A stretch of DNA of 64,000 nucleotides from Desulfomonilaceae bacterium (GTDB lineage Bacteria > Desulfobacterota > Desulfomonilia > Desulfomonilales > Desulfomonilaceae), in the NCBI GenBank assembly GCA_041662605.1, contig JBAZSD010000018.1, positions 1 to 64,000 of the forward strand. The letters are read 5' to 3'. The notes below the pieces were generated by a model that did not search any database, had not been told where the DNA came from, and was given only the letters and a program-made list of their open reading frames with translations. A program made the translations under genes and the position numbers. Below are positions 1 to 8,901 of the stretch, in pieces; position 1 is the first letter of the stretch; each line of letters opens with the position of its first letter.

Positions 1-69
1 AAACAGGTTTGGGAAATTACAAATGATGGTTCAAACGACCCTGCTCCAGCATCAGGAACAGGGAATTAA
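1..69 (+). CDS. C-terminal tail of an unidentified protein (cut by window edge)
   Basis: Reading frame 1 is open from the first base to a TAA at 67-69 and encodes 22 residues ending in PASGTGN. It converges on and just overlaps the 3' end of the DarT-like gene on the opposite strand. Nothing in the fragment identifies a family, and an open frame this short can occur by chance. If it is real, the gene next to darT on this side runs the other way, so the usual co-directional darG would not be immediately downstream. Confidence 0.3.
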   Translation, partial: KQVWEITNDGSNDPAPASGTGN

Positions 70-758
70 TTATCAACATGCACAAGTGTAATTGTCGCCA
101 GTGCACAAATGTAATTGACGTCGGGCAAGTACCACTGAGGTCTTATCTTAACATCTATCCTGGTTCCAGATTCTATGAGTATCTTTTCAGCCGCATTCTT
201 GGCTCGTTCAGTCATAACTGTCAATTCGTGAATCAACTCCCAAGGGAACGATTCGTGAGTGAGGAATTCCGCTTGACGGCGTCGCTTTCTATCCGGTTGA
301 CCAAGAGTGTCGTTCCAGTATTTGGAATTCATGATAGGCCAATCAATTTTATCTAAATCCTCCAGTTTATCAAAGAACTCCGTCATCTCCATGATTGGGT
401 GAGCATTACAGAATATGAACCTGAGACCGAAATCCTTGACAGCCTGAGTGGTTGATACCGCATAAATGATGCGTTCTTGATCTCCATCATACTCTTTCAC
501 GTTTCCTTGGGAAATAGCATAAAGCATAGGAGAACGAGGCGCAAAATAAAAAGGAACATAATCGTTAAGGGTTCCTCCCGGACCGCAAGGCACAATGGCT
601 TTCTTGCGACGCTCCATTATTCGAGGGTGTGCGATCTCGGAAGGCGGTTTTCCCAACTCTGCAAGTTTTGAGGTCGAATAGAAACAACCGGTGCGCAAAA
701 TCGATCGCAGATTTGTTCCATCAAAGATTCTGTAGATCTTGGTCGGAGTCCTGGTCAT
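66..758 (-). CDS. darT: DarT-like DNA ADP-ribosyltransferase (DUF4433)
   Basis: The 230-residue product matches the DarT toxin family, which transfers ADP-ribose from NAD+ to bases of single-stranded DNA. Visible hallmarks are the NDYVPFYFAPRSPMLY segment (about residues 66-80), an arginine-rich patch near residue 47-52 where the family carries a catalytic Arg, and RRRQAEFL with Glu164, in the position of the catalytic Glu. Length is normal. DarT is normally paired with the macrodomain antitoxin DarG, encoded next to it. Upstream (759-1076) there is no such gene, and downstream only 65 bases are visible, probably carrying a gene tail on the other strand. It is therefore either an orphan toxin, an inactive copy, or has an antitoxin elsewhere. 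The family call is firm; activity is inference. Confidence 0.85.
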   Translation of the reverse strand: MTRTPTKIYRIFDGTNLRSILRTGCFYSTSKLAELGKPPSEIAHPRIMERRKKAIVPCGPGGTLNDYVPFYFAPRSPMLYAISQGNVKEYDGDQERIIYAVSTTQAVKDFGLRFIFCNAHPIMEMTEFFDKLEDLDKIDWPIMNSKYWNDTLGQPDRKRRRQAEFLTHESFPWELIHELTVMTERAKNAAEKILIESGTRIDVKIRPQWYLPDVNYICALATITLVHVDN

Positions 759-1076
759 ACCCCTAAAATGGCAAGCTGCCCGAAGGACTAGCTAGCTTTG
801 AGGTTGTTGCATTCGAAATTTCGTATACAAACAAAGCTTTCAGGAGTCAAGTTATGTACGAGAACGGAATGGCGTTCAAAAATAAATGCAGTTTCTGAGC
901 TGTTTCTCGCGTGGTTTTGACCCGGGTGGGATTTGACGTAGCGGTAATAAGAGATGAATATAATGTTTCTCTTTGTCGTCGCCGCTCCTATTTTTTGAAT
1001 GGTTTAGAGCGCTTTATGAAATTATACCGCCGTCCTTCCTTTTGAGACCGTTAATATGTTATACGAGACTGATCTT
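759..1076. other. Intergenic region between the DarT-like and STAND genes
   Basis: About 318 bases with no convincing coding frame. It should hold the promoter of the minus-strand DarT-like gene near 760-830. I see no macrodomain or other antitoxin gene, no tRNA and no clear terminator hairpin. Confidence 0.5.
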
Positions 1077-4000
1077 TCAGAAATCTTCTCTCTCCTCCTG
1101 AATCTTAGAGGCCTCGATTTTCTTATCAAGCAGGGCTATCTCTTCATTGATCCACGATGTGATATTTGGATGATTCTCTATCCTTTTGAGGTCTTCGAGA
1201 ACTCTTTTCTTGTTATCCCAGTGAAGGCTAGCTGGCCCTGACCAGACACCGGAAGTGAAACTCCCAGAGAAGTTTTGCCTCACTTCTTCTATATCTCCGT
1301 ATCTTTTGAACATCTCGTGCACTAGACAAGTTTCCCACTCTCCGATGAGGATTGTTGAGGGGACGAGCCAGCCAGCAAAATAAGGACCGCGAACCTGAAC
1401 ATCTTGATCAATCCAGTCCCAGAGTAGCTGCCGAGGAATTAGCTGTATAGCAGGTACTTCTTTGTTGAGGCCGTGATGGCGATCCCCGCCCTGCAACCAG
1501 CATGTCAATTCCAACGATCGAAAGTCCATGGATGGCATGAGGTATTGGGTTATTACCTGCCATATCTTTTCAGGATGCTTCTGAGTGATCTCGGCTAACA
1601 CCTCGTTAGGGGACTGCAGTAGGTCCCCCATGACGGTTCCATTCATTCTGAAGTTACGTATCATGATTTGTGCAAGATCCACGCTCCGCTCAGGAGATCG
1701 CTCCACGAACTTCAGTGCTACCGACTTCCAACGGAAGCCGTCCATGTGGCCGCGTCTGACCGACACATCCTCTTGAAAAAAAGCCTTGTGCGTAAGCACC
1801 CGATACGCCAGATCTTCGGAAAAATCCTGTTCTGTCCCGAAACTCTGATACCGACAGGCAAACAGATCAAGCGCTGTACATGCAGCCGAACAACTGGGAT
1901 CAGCCAGCAATGACTCGATTATTTTGTCAAACACCCGATGGGACAAATGTTTGATAGAGTGGCCTATTCGAAAACATCGTAGGTCATTCACTGTGATCGT
2001 CCCGCTCTCGACCATAGCTAAGATCCTTAGTGCCGCTTCATCTGAGACGCCTGATCTGAATGTTATTTCTGGTAGCTTGCGGTTGAGTCGGTCATCGGTT
2101 AGGAGGGATTCGAGGAGCTTTTCCCAACGGAGCCGGTTGTCCTTGAATGTCAAACTCAGGTAGCCGGACAAGAGATCGGTGCTCACCATTTCGTTAGCGC
2201 TGCTGTAGGCTTGTACGATAGGCCTCCACAGCAACAACTCGCCGTCAAACTTGGCCAGTTTGTATCCAAACGAGAAAGCGTTTTCCGCATCTGGTGTTAC
2301 GAGCCAAGAGAGTTCGTGCTCGAACAAGTCGCTATTACTTGCGGCTTGCTGCGCTAATCTCTCTATATTTATTTCTCCTACATTGATCGCATTCCCGTCA
2401 CGGTCGTAACAGTCGACAATCGTGTTAATACCCACATACCTGTGTAGTTGTGAGGAGAAATCATCCCCTATCAAGTCATCCGTCAATCGCTGCAACCTGT
2501 CTTTTACTTCAGACTGCATAGATGCTCCATCAATTTGAAGGATTTCAGTTGTTCTTGATAGCACATGCTTTTTCAGCACTGGAGAGATAGCAGCAAATTC
2601 GGCAAGTGTGTCAACTACCATTTTGGCCAAGGATGGGAACCTCATGATTCTGCTAGAGCGTTTAAGTATGACATTTATTGCCTCGTCTCTCTCGTCTTCA
2701 GAAAAGAGATTCAATTCCGTTCGCAACAAAGTCCAGACTTGTCTGTAATAATCCATTAACTCGACATGTGTGGAGGGCATCCAGAGATCAGCATCTTGCC
2801 GCAAGCCTTGATGATCAGGCCTGCCAAAGCGTCTAAAGCGATCCGATTCCAAAGCCTCATCGCAAGCACGAATGGCTAACATTCGTATTTCCTTAACATC
2901 TGATTCAATTGCTTCTTCTAAAATTGGAAGACGTTCCTTTGGACTCGCCTCCGTAGGCGCTACTGGCCTTGGAGCGGGGGAGAAGAGGCTTGCAAACAAA
3001 CCACTGGCATTATTATACCAGTTTTCGTTCTCGGCTTCAGCTAGCTTCAACAGTAACTTTGCAGCATCTGGAAAAAGCTCTCTCCACACGGCCATCTTCT
3101 CTAATGCCGGTATGACCTCCCTTCTTCCGGAAGTGAACCGTTCCAGCTTTGTTTTGCAATTTTCCCCAATAGTCTTTTTCAAGCAATTTACGGCTGATTC
3201 TGGATCAGCAGACGTAAGTGCTAGAAAGAAACTTGCTCTCCCGGGTCTGCCCAAGTCTTCAATAGTCTGAAAAACGCCGTTGTCTCCAAGCAGATCTTTG
3301 GTGATTTGGTGAGCAACTGTTGACTCTGCAGCGTATTCGAACATTTCATAGAAGCAGTCTCTTAACTCTTCAGGGATTTCATTTACTTGTTCAAGAAATG
3401 AGCCGACGTCGTTTCCGTAATTGTCCCACCAGTCCTTCCAAAGCTTTATATGAAGAAGCCTCGGAGATATGTGGAGGGTTGCCACGCCCTTGAGAATACC
3501 TCTATCCTTAAAATGATGGACAATTCGTCTAAACTCAAATGAGTTTATTTGCGGAGCTATTGTCTCGACAATCTTGGCAATGGCTCCGGACTCTTTACGC
3601 ACGTCGCTTTCAAAACCGAAACGTTTGAAAAGAGCCAGGCTCCGCAATACCAATTCTCTGTGTCTCATTTCCATATCATCAGAATTATCAGCGCTGGCGA
3701 TGAAGCGTTTCCACACATCTACATAATCTGGCGCCTGAAAGATGTCTTCAGGATTCTCCTTCAAGTTCTGTCCGACTATGTGAGCGACTCTAGGGGATCC
3801 GTTGCAGAAATCTACCCATCGGCGTGATCGATCTTCGGTGACCCCGTAAGATTGAATTATTCGGTCAAGCTCATTGTCCCCAAGCTCAGGAACATTGAAG
3901 CATTGTGTGGAACCGGATGTTTGCTCGTAGTCGCAGAATATAGAAACAAGTTTGATTCGAGGGCTTACAGATTTCAATTTATTCCATAGAAGCGAACTCT

Positions 4001-4883
4001 CTTTCTGATCACACTCATCAACAACCAGTATTACCTGGAATCCGTTGTCGGTCATGAGAACAGCATTGAGCAGATCACTTCCTTGTATATAGTTCGGTGA
4101 TTCACAGTACATGACGAGGGGGAAAAGATCCGGAGCCGATGTCCCCTCTAAGACAAATCGTGTCTTGCCAATTCCAGGGTCACCCGTCACTCGTATATGC
4201 ACTGGTTCAAAATTATTGCGCAGTTTTCCTCTAAAATTCTCTAGTGACTTCTCTTGGACTTCGCCAATCTGGAAGCGCACATACATATCAGAGTTCTTTC
4301 TCCAACTCTCATGACTTTGAAAAGGAAAACCATTTAGTCCGGTAACGTATAGTCCCAACGAAGGAAAACATTTCAAGAACGCAACCAATTGGTTGCAACT
4401 CCATACTTCGACTTTGGGGTCTTCATAGCCGCATGCGGCAAACAGCTCGCTAATGTTATCCTCTGATTTTATCCTCTGTTCTTCGTTCAGATCGTGGCTG
4501 AAACACACCAAGATGTAAGTTCCATTCTTGTCCAGACAATTTCGTACACTGCTGCCAAGGTGCTCTTTTGTAATGCCCTCAATACCAAATAGTTCCTTTT
4601 TTACATCACCCCGTCGCCACGGCTTGAACGAGGTCCCAGTCTTAAGTTGATAACCAGTTGTGCCAGGTTTGAACAGTCCGAGACTAGAGCTGTTATTTAC
4701 GCCACTCACTGATGCGTCGAGGCCACCATCCTTGATATCAATCGATCTAGATATGTTGATGTCTGTGATCGCCAGACCAGTTCGACTTGCTTCAGCACAC
4801 AGGAGCCGTTGGAAAATCAACACCGCTTCTTCTGGAGTCATTTTCATCAGATGATCATTGGTGACGTCAAAAGCTTTAGTCAA
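1077..4883 (-). CDS. Avs-like anti-phage protein: PD-(D/E)XK-like nuclease + STAND NTPase + helical C-terminus
   Basis: This 1268-residue protein has the layout of antiviral STAND (Avs) proteins, which sense a phage protein through a long helical C-terminus, oligomerise on ATP and activate an N-terminal effector. The N-terminus carries a restriction-nuclease signature (GGLDASV with Asp56, then YQLKTG with Gln79 and Lys81). A STAND NTPase follows: Walker A GDPGIGKT at 234-241, Walker B VILVVDECD at 284-292 and a GxP-type NGSPRVA at about 361-367. Residues 400-1268 have no recognisable catalytic motif and look mostly alpha-helical, fitting a sensor. The start fits: it is the first ATG in the frame and the nuclease motif lies close behind. 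The gene stands alone, with a wrecked channel gene divergent from it 37 bases away. The exact Avs type cannot be settled by eye; a Mrr- or Cap4-type nuclease domain is possible. Confidence 0.72.
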   Translation of the reverse strand: MTKAFDVTNDHLMKMTPEEAVLIFQRLLCAEASRTGLAITDINISRSIDIKDGGLDASVSGVNNSSSLGLFKPGTTGYQLKTGTSFKPWRRGDVKKELFGIEGITKEHLGSSVRNCLDKNGTYILVCFSHDLNEEQRIKSEDNISELFAACGYEDPKVEVWSCNQLVAFLKCFPSLGLYVTGLNGFPFQSHESWRKNSDMYVRFQIGEVQEKSLENFRGKLRNNFEPVHIRVTGDPGIGKTRFVLEGTSAPDLFPLVMYCESPNYIQGSDLLNAVLMTDNGFQVILVVDECDQKESSLLWNKLKSVSPRIKLVSIFCDYEQTSGSTQCFNVPELGDNELDRIIQSYGVTEDRSRRWVDFCNGSPRVAHIVGQNLKENPEDIFQAPDYVDVWKRFIASADNSDDMEMRHRELVLRSLALFKRFGFESDVRKESGAIAKIVETIAPQINSFEFRRIVHHFKDRGILKGVATLHISPRLLHIKLWKDWWDNYGNDVGSFLEQVNEIPEELRDCFYEMFEYAAESTVAHQITKDLLGDNGVFQTIEDLGRPGRASFFLALTSADPESAVNCLKKTIGENCKTKLERFTSGRREVIPALEKMAVWRELFPDAAKLLLKLAEAENENWYNNASGLFASLFSPAPRPVAPTEASPKERLPILEEAIESDVKEIRMLAIRACDEALESDRFRRFGRPDHQGLRQDADLWMPSTHVELMDYYRQVWTLLRTELNLFSEDERDEAINVILKRSSRIMRFPSLAKMVVDTLAEFAAISPVLKKHVLSRTTEILQIDGASMQSEVKDRLQRLTDDLIGDDFSSQLHRYVGINTIVDCYDRDGNAINVGEINIERLAQQAASNSDLFEHELSWLVTPDAENAFSFGYKLAKFDGELLLWRPIVQAYSSANEMVSTDLLSGYLSLTFKDNRLRWEKLLESLLTDDRLNRKLPEITFRSGVSDEAALRILAMVESGTITVNDLRCFRIGHSIKHLSHRVFDKIIESLLADPSCSAACTALDLFACRYQSFGTEQDFSEDLAYRVLTHKAFFQEDVSVRRGHMDGFRWKSVALKFVERSPERSVDLAQIMIRNFRMNGTVMGDLLQSPNEVLAEITQKHPEKIWQVITQYLMPSMDFRSLELTCWLQGGDRHHGLNKEVPAIQLIPRQLLWDWIDQDVQVRGPYFAGWLVPSTILIGEWETCLVHEMFKRYGDIEEVRQNFSGSFTSGVWSGPASLHWDNKKRVLEDLKRIENHPNITSWINEEIALLDKKIEASKIQEEREDF

Positions 4884-4919
4884 TTTTGCAAACCTCGCAG
4901 ATTATGCAGTCATGGATCG

Positions 4920-5180
4920 ATGGTACTGGCCCTCTCGTTTGGTCTCATCTATTACTGGATGAGCGCAAACCACATAAAGCCAGATCCGCCGTTACCATTT
5001 TTGATGATCACTATGATCTATTACAGAGTGGTTACATTTACAACACTTGGTTTTGGTTACGAGAAACCCCAAACAAAAGTTGCTGCGCTGATAGTAATGA
5101 CAGAAGTTATTATTGGATATGTAATGCTAGGTAGCCTGATTTCTATTATACAAGGGGAAATAAGACCTGGAGCTATATGA
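4920..5180 (+). pseudogene. K+-channel-like pore fragment
   Basis: Codons from the ATG at 4920 to the TGA at 5178-5180 encode 86 residues: a hydrophobic segment (LALSFGLIYYWM), a re-entrant loop with the selectivity-filter-like TTLGFGY, and a second transmembrane segment ending ISIIQGEI. This is the two-helix pore module (Ion_trans_2) found at the C-terminus of larger bacterial channel-like proteins. TLGFG matches the K+ filter; the usual following Asp is Tyr. The frame extends upstream to 4809 but overlaps the 5' end of the STAND gene and no longer looks like channel sequence there. The most likely history is truncation when the STAND gene arrived. A functional minimal channel is possible but less likely. 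Confidence 0.55.
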
Positions 5181-5201
5181 CCGATACTGTGGGGGTAAGA
5201 G

Positions 5202-5617
5202 ATGAAAGTTATTGCCGCCGCCATTATCTTCACGCTACTACCAGTAGTCAGTTTATCCGCTGATCGCAGCACTACAGTCCGGAACCCTGACGGCAACCTC
5301 GTTGAGACAAAAGATAGTTACGGTAACGATACGACTGGCAGTGACCGGGGGGTAATATCACCCGAACCGAACATTATGAAGGTCATCAAAAGGATATCCG
5401 CGACTGGTTCGGGAACATAATCGGGACAGAAGAGGTTGATTTAGAAACTATAGTATCAGCCGGTGAAGATATTCATCCAGGCTGGGAAGGCAAGACCGGC
5501 CGTAACTTTGCCAAACGAGAAAACGGAATCTTCCAACTTTGTTTTCCAGATGTGGTTGAGACAGTACAAAACTATAATCCGTCAGTAAACTTTTCGAGTT
5601 CCCCGTGGATAAATTGA
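5202..5617 (+). pseudogene. Small secreted protein, frameshifted at a G6 tract
   Basis: A GGGGGTAAG ribosome-binding site precedes an ATG at 5202. The product begins with a signal peptide (MKVIAAAIIFTLLPVVSLSA) followed by polar sequence. The frame stops at 5420, but shifting back one base inside the six-G run at 5347-5352 gives an uninterrupted continuation (GGNITRTEHYEGHQKDIRDW...) to a TGA at 5615-5617, for about 138 residues in total. The composition and rhythm of the two parts fit each other (charged, TTVRNPDG.../NITRTE...). The break may be a true frameshift, a phase-variable or slippage site, or a sequencing error. The 3' end overlaps the convergent neighbour by 46 bases. I do not recognise the family. 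Confidence 0.5.
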
Positions 5618-6747
5618 TTGGGTTTCCAGCCGCTGACAAGCCTGTCCAGAAGAAAATAGTCAAATGCACTCAGAGAACATCCAGCTAGTGTTCCGATGCC
5701 GCCACCCCCGAGTGAGTCAATGGTTATTCCCAGACCGGTAAAAAAGGCCCACCGAATTGGCTTTGCAGGCAACTTATCTATCCACGAATCCGTGGTGATC
5801 TCCTTGTAGTAAGAATGAATTAGATTGTCGTCAGGTTCACGCTGCCGAAGCCAATTTGAGAAATCGTTGGACCGCTCAACAATAGGGTAAAGGTCGTCAA
5901 GACTGTGGGTGCCAGAATTTATAACTTGCCTTATTGCATTTCCATTATTGAAACAAACATCTTGGAAAGAGCTTATCATTTCTTTAGATCGTTTCAATTT
6001 GTTAAGCAATATATCAAATCTGGGCTGAAGGACGTCAGCCTGATTTTCATTTACAGCCACTTCGGTCCCAAGCTGTGACCATAAAGATAAATCCGCAATC
6101 GTCGCCCCGTAGTTGAAAAGTATCGTGGAAGGCTTTTTAAGAGCCTCATCAGGAAGTTCCAATCGATTCAAGTAATCGAAATTAATATTTGTTGCTAATG
6201 GAAATCCTTCTCCCTGGATAAGTGGGCCAAACTGAAGCATCGGTTTTTGTTGTAATCCTGCTGGAAGACTCTTCTTGAGGCGGCGAGATATATATTCGGA
6301 AATGTAGGGGTAGTTGCGCACCTCATCGACGATTTGGCTGGTTATATCTGACCCATAGGATATTGGCTCAACAAACCTGAGGAATTTATTGGCAAGCCTT
6401 CGGCCACGACCTGTTTTACCAGTCACTTTTATAAAAAGGTCATGGGCAGCTTCTTCTAAATTGTGTTCCTCTGAACTAATTAAACTGAAGTCGTAACGGG
6501 CGAAAGACGTGTTCTCCCCCTGGCTTACAGTCCCGATCATGTGTTTCCGATATTTGACTTTCAAACGACCGTGTTCCAAATAACGCAATAATGTTTCGGG
6601 TTTGAATTGTTTGATTAAGGCTTCCAGCGATCCATATTGGACTATGAGAATTACCTCTCCGTAAAATATCAACGCTTCCCCAATTGACCCTATGTCAAAA
6701 GGCTTTGTTGCGGGATATTGTGGGGTAATACAAATGCGCTCAAACAT
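5572..6747 (-). CDS. Protein of unknown function with hydrophobic Gly-rich C-terminal segment
   Basis: A 391-residue protein I do not recognise. The N-terminal half is soluble in character (FDIGSIGEALIFYGEVILIV near the start, then mixed charged sequence). Near the C-terminus a Gly-rich hydrophobic stretch (FFTGLGITIDSLGGGGIGTL, about residues 334-353) and a short second apolar segment could form a membrane hairpin. No NTPase, nuclease or helix-turn-helix motif is visible. It lies alone between wrecked genes in a defense-rich island and its 3' end overlaps the frameshifted secreted gene. A membrane-acting defense effector is conceivable from context only. Confidence 0.6.
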   Translation of the reverse strand: MFERICITPQYPATKPFDIGSIGEALIFYGEVILIVQYGSLEALIKQFKPETLLRYLEHGRLKVKYRKHMIGTVSQGENTSFARYDFSLISSEEHNLEEAAHDLFIKVTGKTGRGRRLANKFLRFVEPISYGSDITSQIVDEVRNYPYISEYISRRLKKSLPAGLQQKPMLQFGPLIQGEGFPLATNINFDYLNRLELPDEALKKPSTILFNYGATIADLSLWSQLGTEVAVNENQADVLQPRFDILLNKLKRSKEMISSFQDVCFNNGNAIRQVINSGTHSLDDLYPIVERSNDFSNWLRQREPDDNLIHSYYKEITTDSWIDKLPAKPIRWAFFTGLGITIDSLGGGGIGTLAGCSLSAFDYFLLDRLVSGWKPNQFIHGELEKFTDGL

Positions 6748-7147
6748 GAACTATTCCCTTTCAGCGTTAGTAGCGAAATCAGTAATGCATTATTGTCATA
6801 AATTCCACCTAGTTTACCCTTTCTTTTAAAAAACTGCCGCTGTCAAGGTGAAAACAAGTCAACTTCCCGCAACGCAATCTTGGGAAACACTTACAAAAGG
6901 AATAATTGACTCACCAACTTACTCAGACTAAGATAATTAATCGATGCGCCAGGCAAGCCTTAGAGACGTCAACCGCTTACGGTCAAGACAAAAACTCTCT
7001 GGTTATACTGGCACTGTCCTCCTCTTTTTAATTAGCGCAGGTTCGTGAGTAAGGGAGGGAAACTCAATGGTATTTATTTGCGTCGAGCGTTTCTCAACTA
7101 TGGCGGCGGAATTTATAATATTGATGATATGCGCTTAAGGATAACCC
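6748..7147. other. Intergenic region before the methylase remnant
   Basis: About 400 bases without a convincing gene. An open frame from a GTG at 7045 to 7194 (49 residues) overlaps the following start and has no recognisable similarity. The stretch must contain the promoter of the minus-strand 391-residue gene near its left edge. No palindrome or RNA structure stands out. Confidence 0.4.
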
Positions 7148-8142
7148 ATGAAATACAGTTCAGTCGAGATGGAAGGTTCTCTGATACCACCTGAAACACT
7201 TGATGAAATCGTTCTCGGCGAAGCGCCCGGTCAAAAACCCCAGGATTTCGGGTTATCCAAAAAAACCGATTTGGACAACGAGATAGCGGCGAGCTGGTCG
7301 GACGCTCGTGGTTACTGGGCCGTATTCAAGGCGGCGCTGCAAAAACCTGAAAAGGATAAATCATCCGTATCTCTCACACATGACCTTTGGATGCTGCCAC
7401 TTTTGCGCTCGCTCGGGTTCGCGGACGTCGCCTTTTCCCAAAAAGCAGCTATTGTAAATTCAAAGACATTCGCCATATCCCATAGAACAGGCGACACCGA
7501 CCTTGGATTGCCCATCCATATCGAGGGCTCAACAAATGAAATTGATAAACGCCCGCCAACCGGGCGTCCACGGATCTCGCCACACTCACTTGTCCAGGAA
7601 TATCTCAACAGTTCGGATCATTTATGGGGCATTGTCTCAAACGGGCTGAAATTCCGTATCCTTCGAAACTCCTCACGCTTGAGCAGACCAGTCTATCTCG
7701 AATTCAATCTCGAACAGCTCATGGAATCGGAACAGTTCTCCGAATTTGTCCTGTTCTACAGGCTTGTTCATCGGAGTAGATGGCCAAAAGATGTAGAATC
7801 GAGCCATGAGTGTCTCCTCGAGAAGTATTATCAAACCGGGATTGAGACCGGAGGCAGGATTCGGGAGCACCTCAGGGAAGGGGTTGAAAAGGCCATCCTG
7901 ATATTTGGGAATGGCTTCCTTTCTCACTCGGACAACACATCGTTACGGGATAGCCTTCGAGGTGGTTCGCTGACGGCATCAATTCAAAAATACAGGATAT
8001 GCTCACCGAAAGGTCGTCGGAACTGCAACAGGCTCACGAGCGATTGCGCAAAACGATTAAGTCCCAACGCATAAATGTGAAACCACTCTTCCCGCCGGAT
8101 GTAGTGGCATTGTCGATAATATTGCCCATACCGAGGCGGTGA
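7148..8142 (+). pseudogene. Chimeric remnant: Eco57I-type methylase head joined to helicase tail (DISARM/BREX-like)
   Basis: From the ATG at 7148 the frame encodes the N-terminal domain of a large Eco57I-class adenine methylase of the kind found in DISARM-like loci: acidic start with SLIPPETLDEI, then RPRISPHSLVQEYLN, HLWGIVSNGLKFRILR and EGVEKAI. At about 7950-7990 homology is lost; the ORF ends at 8074 without any methyltransferase motif (no NPPY). In another frame, from about 7966 to a TGA at 8140-8142, the sequence reads SELQQAHERLRKTIKSQR, then VKPLFPPDVVAL, like the extreme C-terminus of the SNF2/RapA-type helicases of such loci. A deletion has apparently fused the first gene to the end of the second and removed everything between. 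Non-functional. Confidence 0.65.
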
Positions 8143-8321
8143 TTTTTGGGTAGGATATGGAGGTTGGCCCTAATCTTTTAAGGTTGAACTCTTATTGAGG
8201 TGGATTTGTCTGAAATAGTAACGGATATGACTATCCAGCCTTAGCGAAACATCCCGATTGGCGTTGTCTCTGATGTCCTGCTTTTCTAGTAAATTTCCAG
8301 TAATTCTTTTGAGCGCCAAAA

Positions 8322-8885
8322 TTATGCTGCCAAACTCTTTATCAGATTGATTTTCTCGAGGAAGGTACTCGCTCTGTCGAGTTCTTCCCTTGTTACTTCC
8401 CAACCCAGACCTTTAGCCGCCCCTTGAATTTCTTGAGAGCTTACCGATTTTCCTTTTTGATCAAGAATGAAATACGCTTTGGCAGCGATTGAAAGATCCC
8501 AATAATCTAGGTTCCCCGCTTCTTTAATCTTTTCAGCAAGGGTGCTGATGTCTTCCCAAATGTCAGGATTCTCTGTCCGCTTTCTCTCGAACAATCGCCA
8601 CCCTTCGTCAGTCAAGCTGAAATCATAGCGCGCGACTTCAAAACCACGATTGTCGCTCCCCCAACTTGTGGAACATTCACTTAAGTAGTTAAGAGATTTC
8701 AGTTCGGTATTTGATTCAGCTACGTCCGCTGAATATGGACCATAATAATGCGCACGATATCCTAGTTCTTCGGCTTTCCCAAGACTCACGGCCAGGAAGT
8801 AGACTTTCTTTTGCAGATTTGTCTTGCCATTAATATTCCCATCAAAAGCTCCATAACAGAGAACTACAAAATCTCGTACATTCAT
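8322..8885 (-). CDS. YwgA-like protein, partner of HD phosphohydrolase
   Basis: The 187-residue product has the N-terminal signature of YwgA-like and related Panacea/SocA-type domains: NGKTNLQKKVYFL followed by GYRAHYYGPYS and a helical C-terminus. Such domains are linked to antitoxin or adaptor roles; the function of YwgA itself is unknown. The gene starts 16 bases after the stop of the HD-domain gene, so the two are surely co-transcribed, and as I recall the same pairing (ywfO-ywgA) exists in Bacillus. The conserved pairing suggests that this protein controls or partners the HD enzyme; that is inference. Confidence 0.7.
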   Translation of the reverse strand: MNVRDFVVLCYGAFDGNINGKTNLQKKVYFLAVSLGKAEELGYRAHYYGPYSADVAESNTELKSLNYLSECSTSWGSDNRGFEVARYDFSLTDEGWRLFERKRTENPDIWEDISTLAEKIKEAGNLDYWDLSIAAKAYFILDQKGKSVSSQEIQGAAKGLGWEVTREELDRASTFLEKINLIKSLAA

Positions 8886-8901
8886 GGTTTGCGCCTCTTT
8901 C

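Noticed and set aside
7045..7194. 49-codon frame before the methylase remnant
   Set aside because: Overlaps the methylase start, has no similarity I recognise and could be chance.
8170..8403. 77-codon minus-strand frame overlapping the YwgA-like gene end
   Set aside because: Out of frame with the real gene and without any family pattern.
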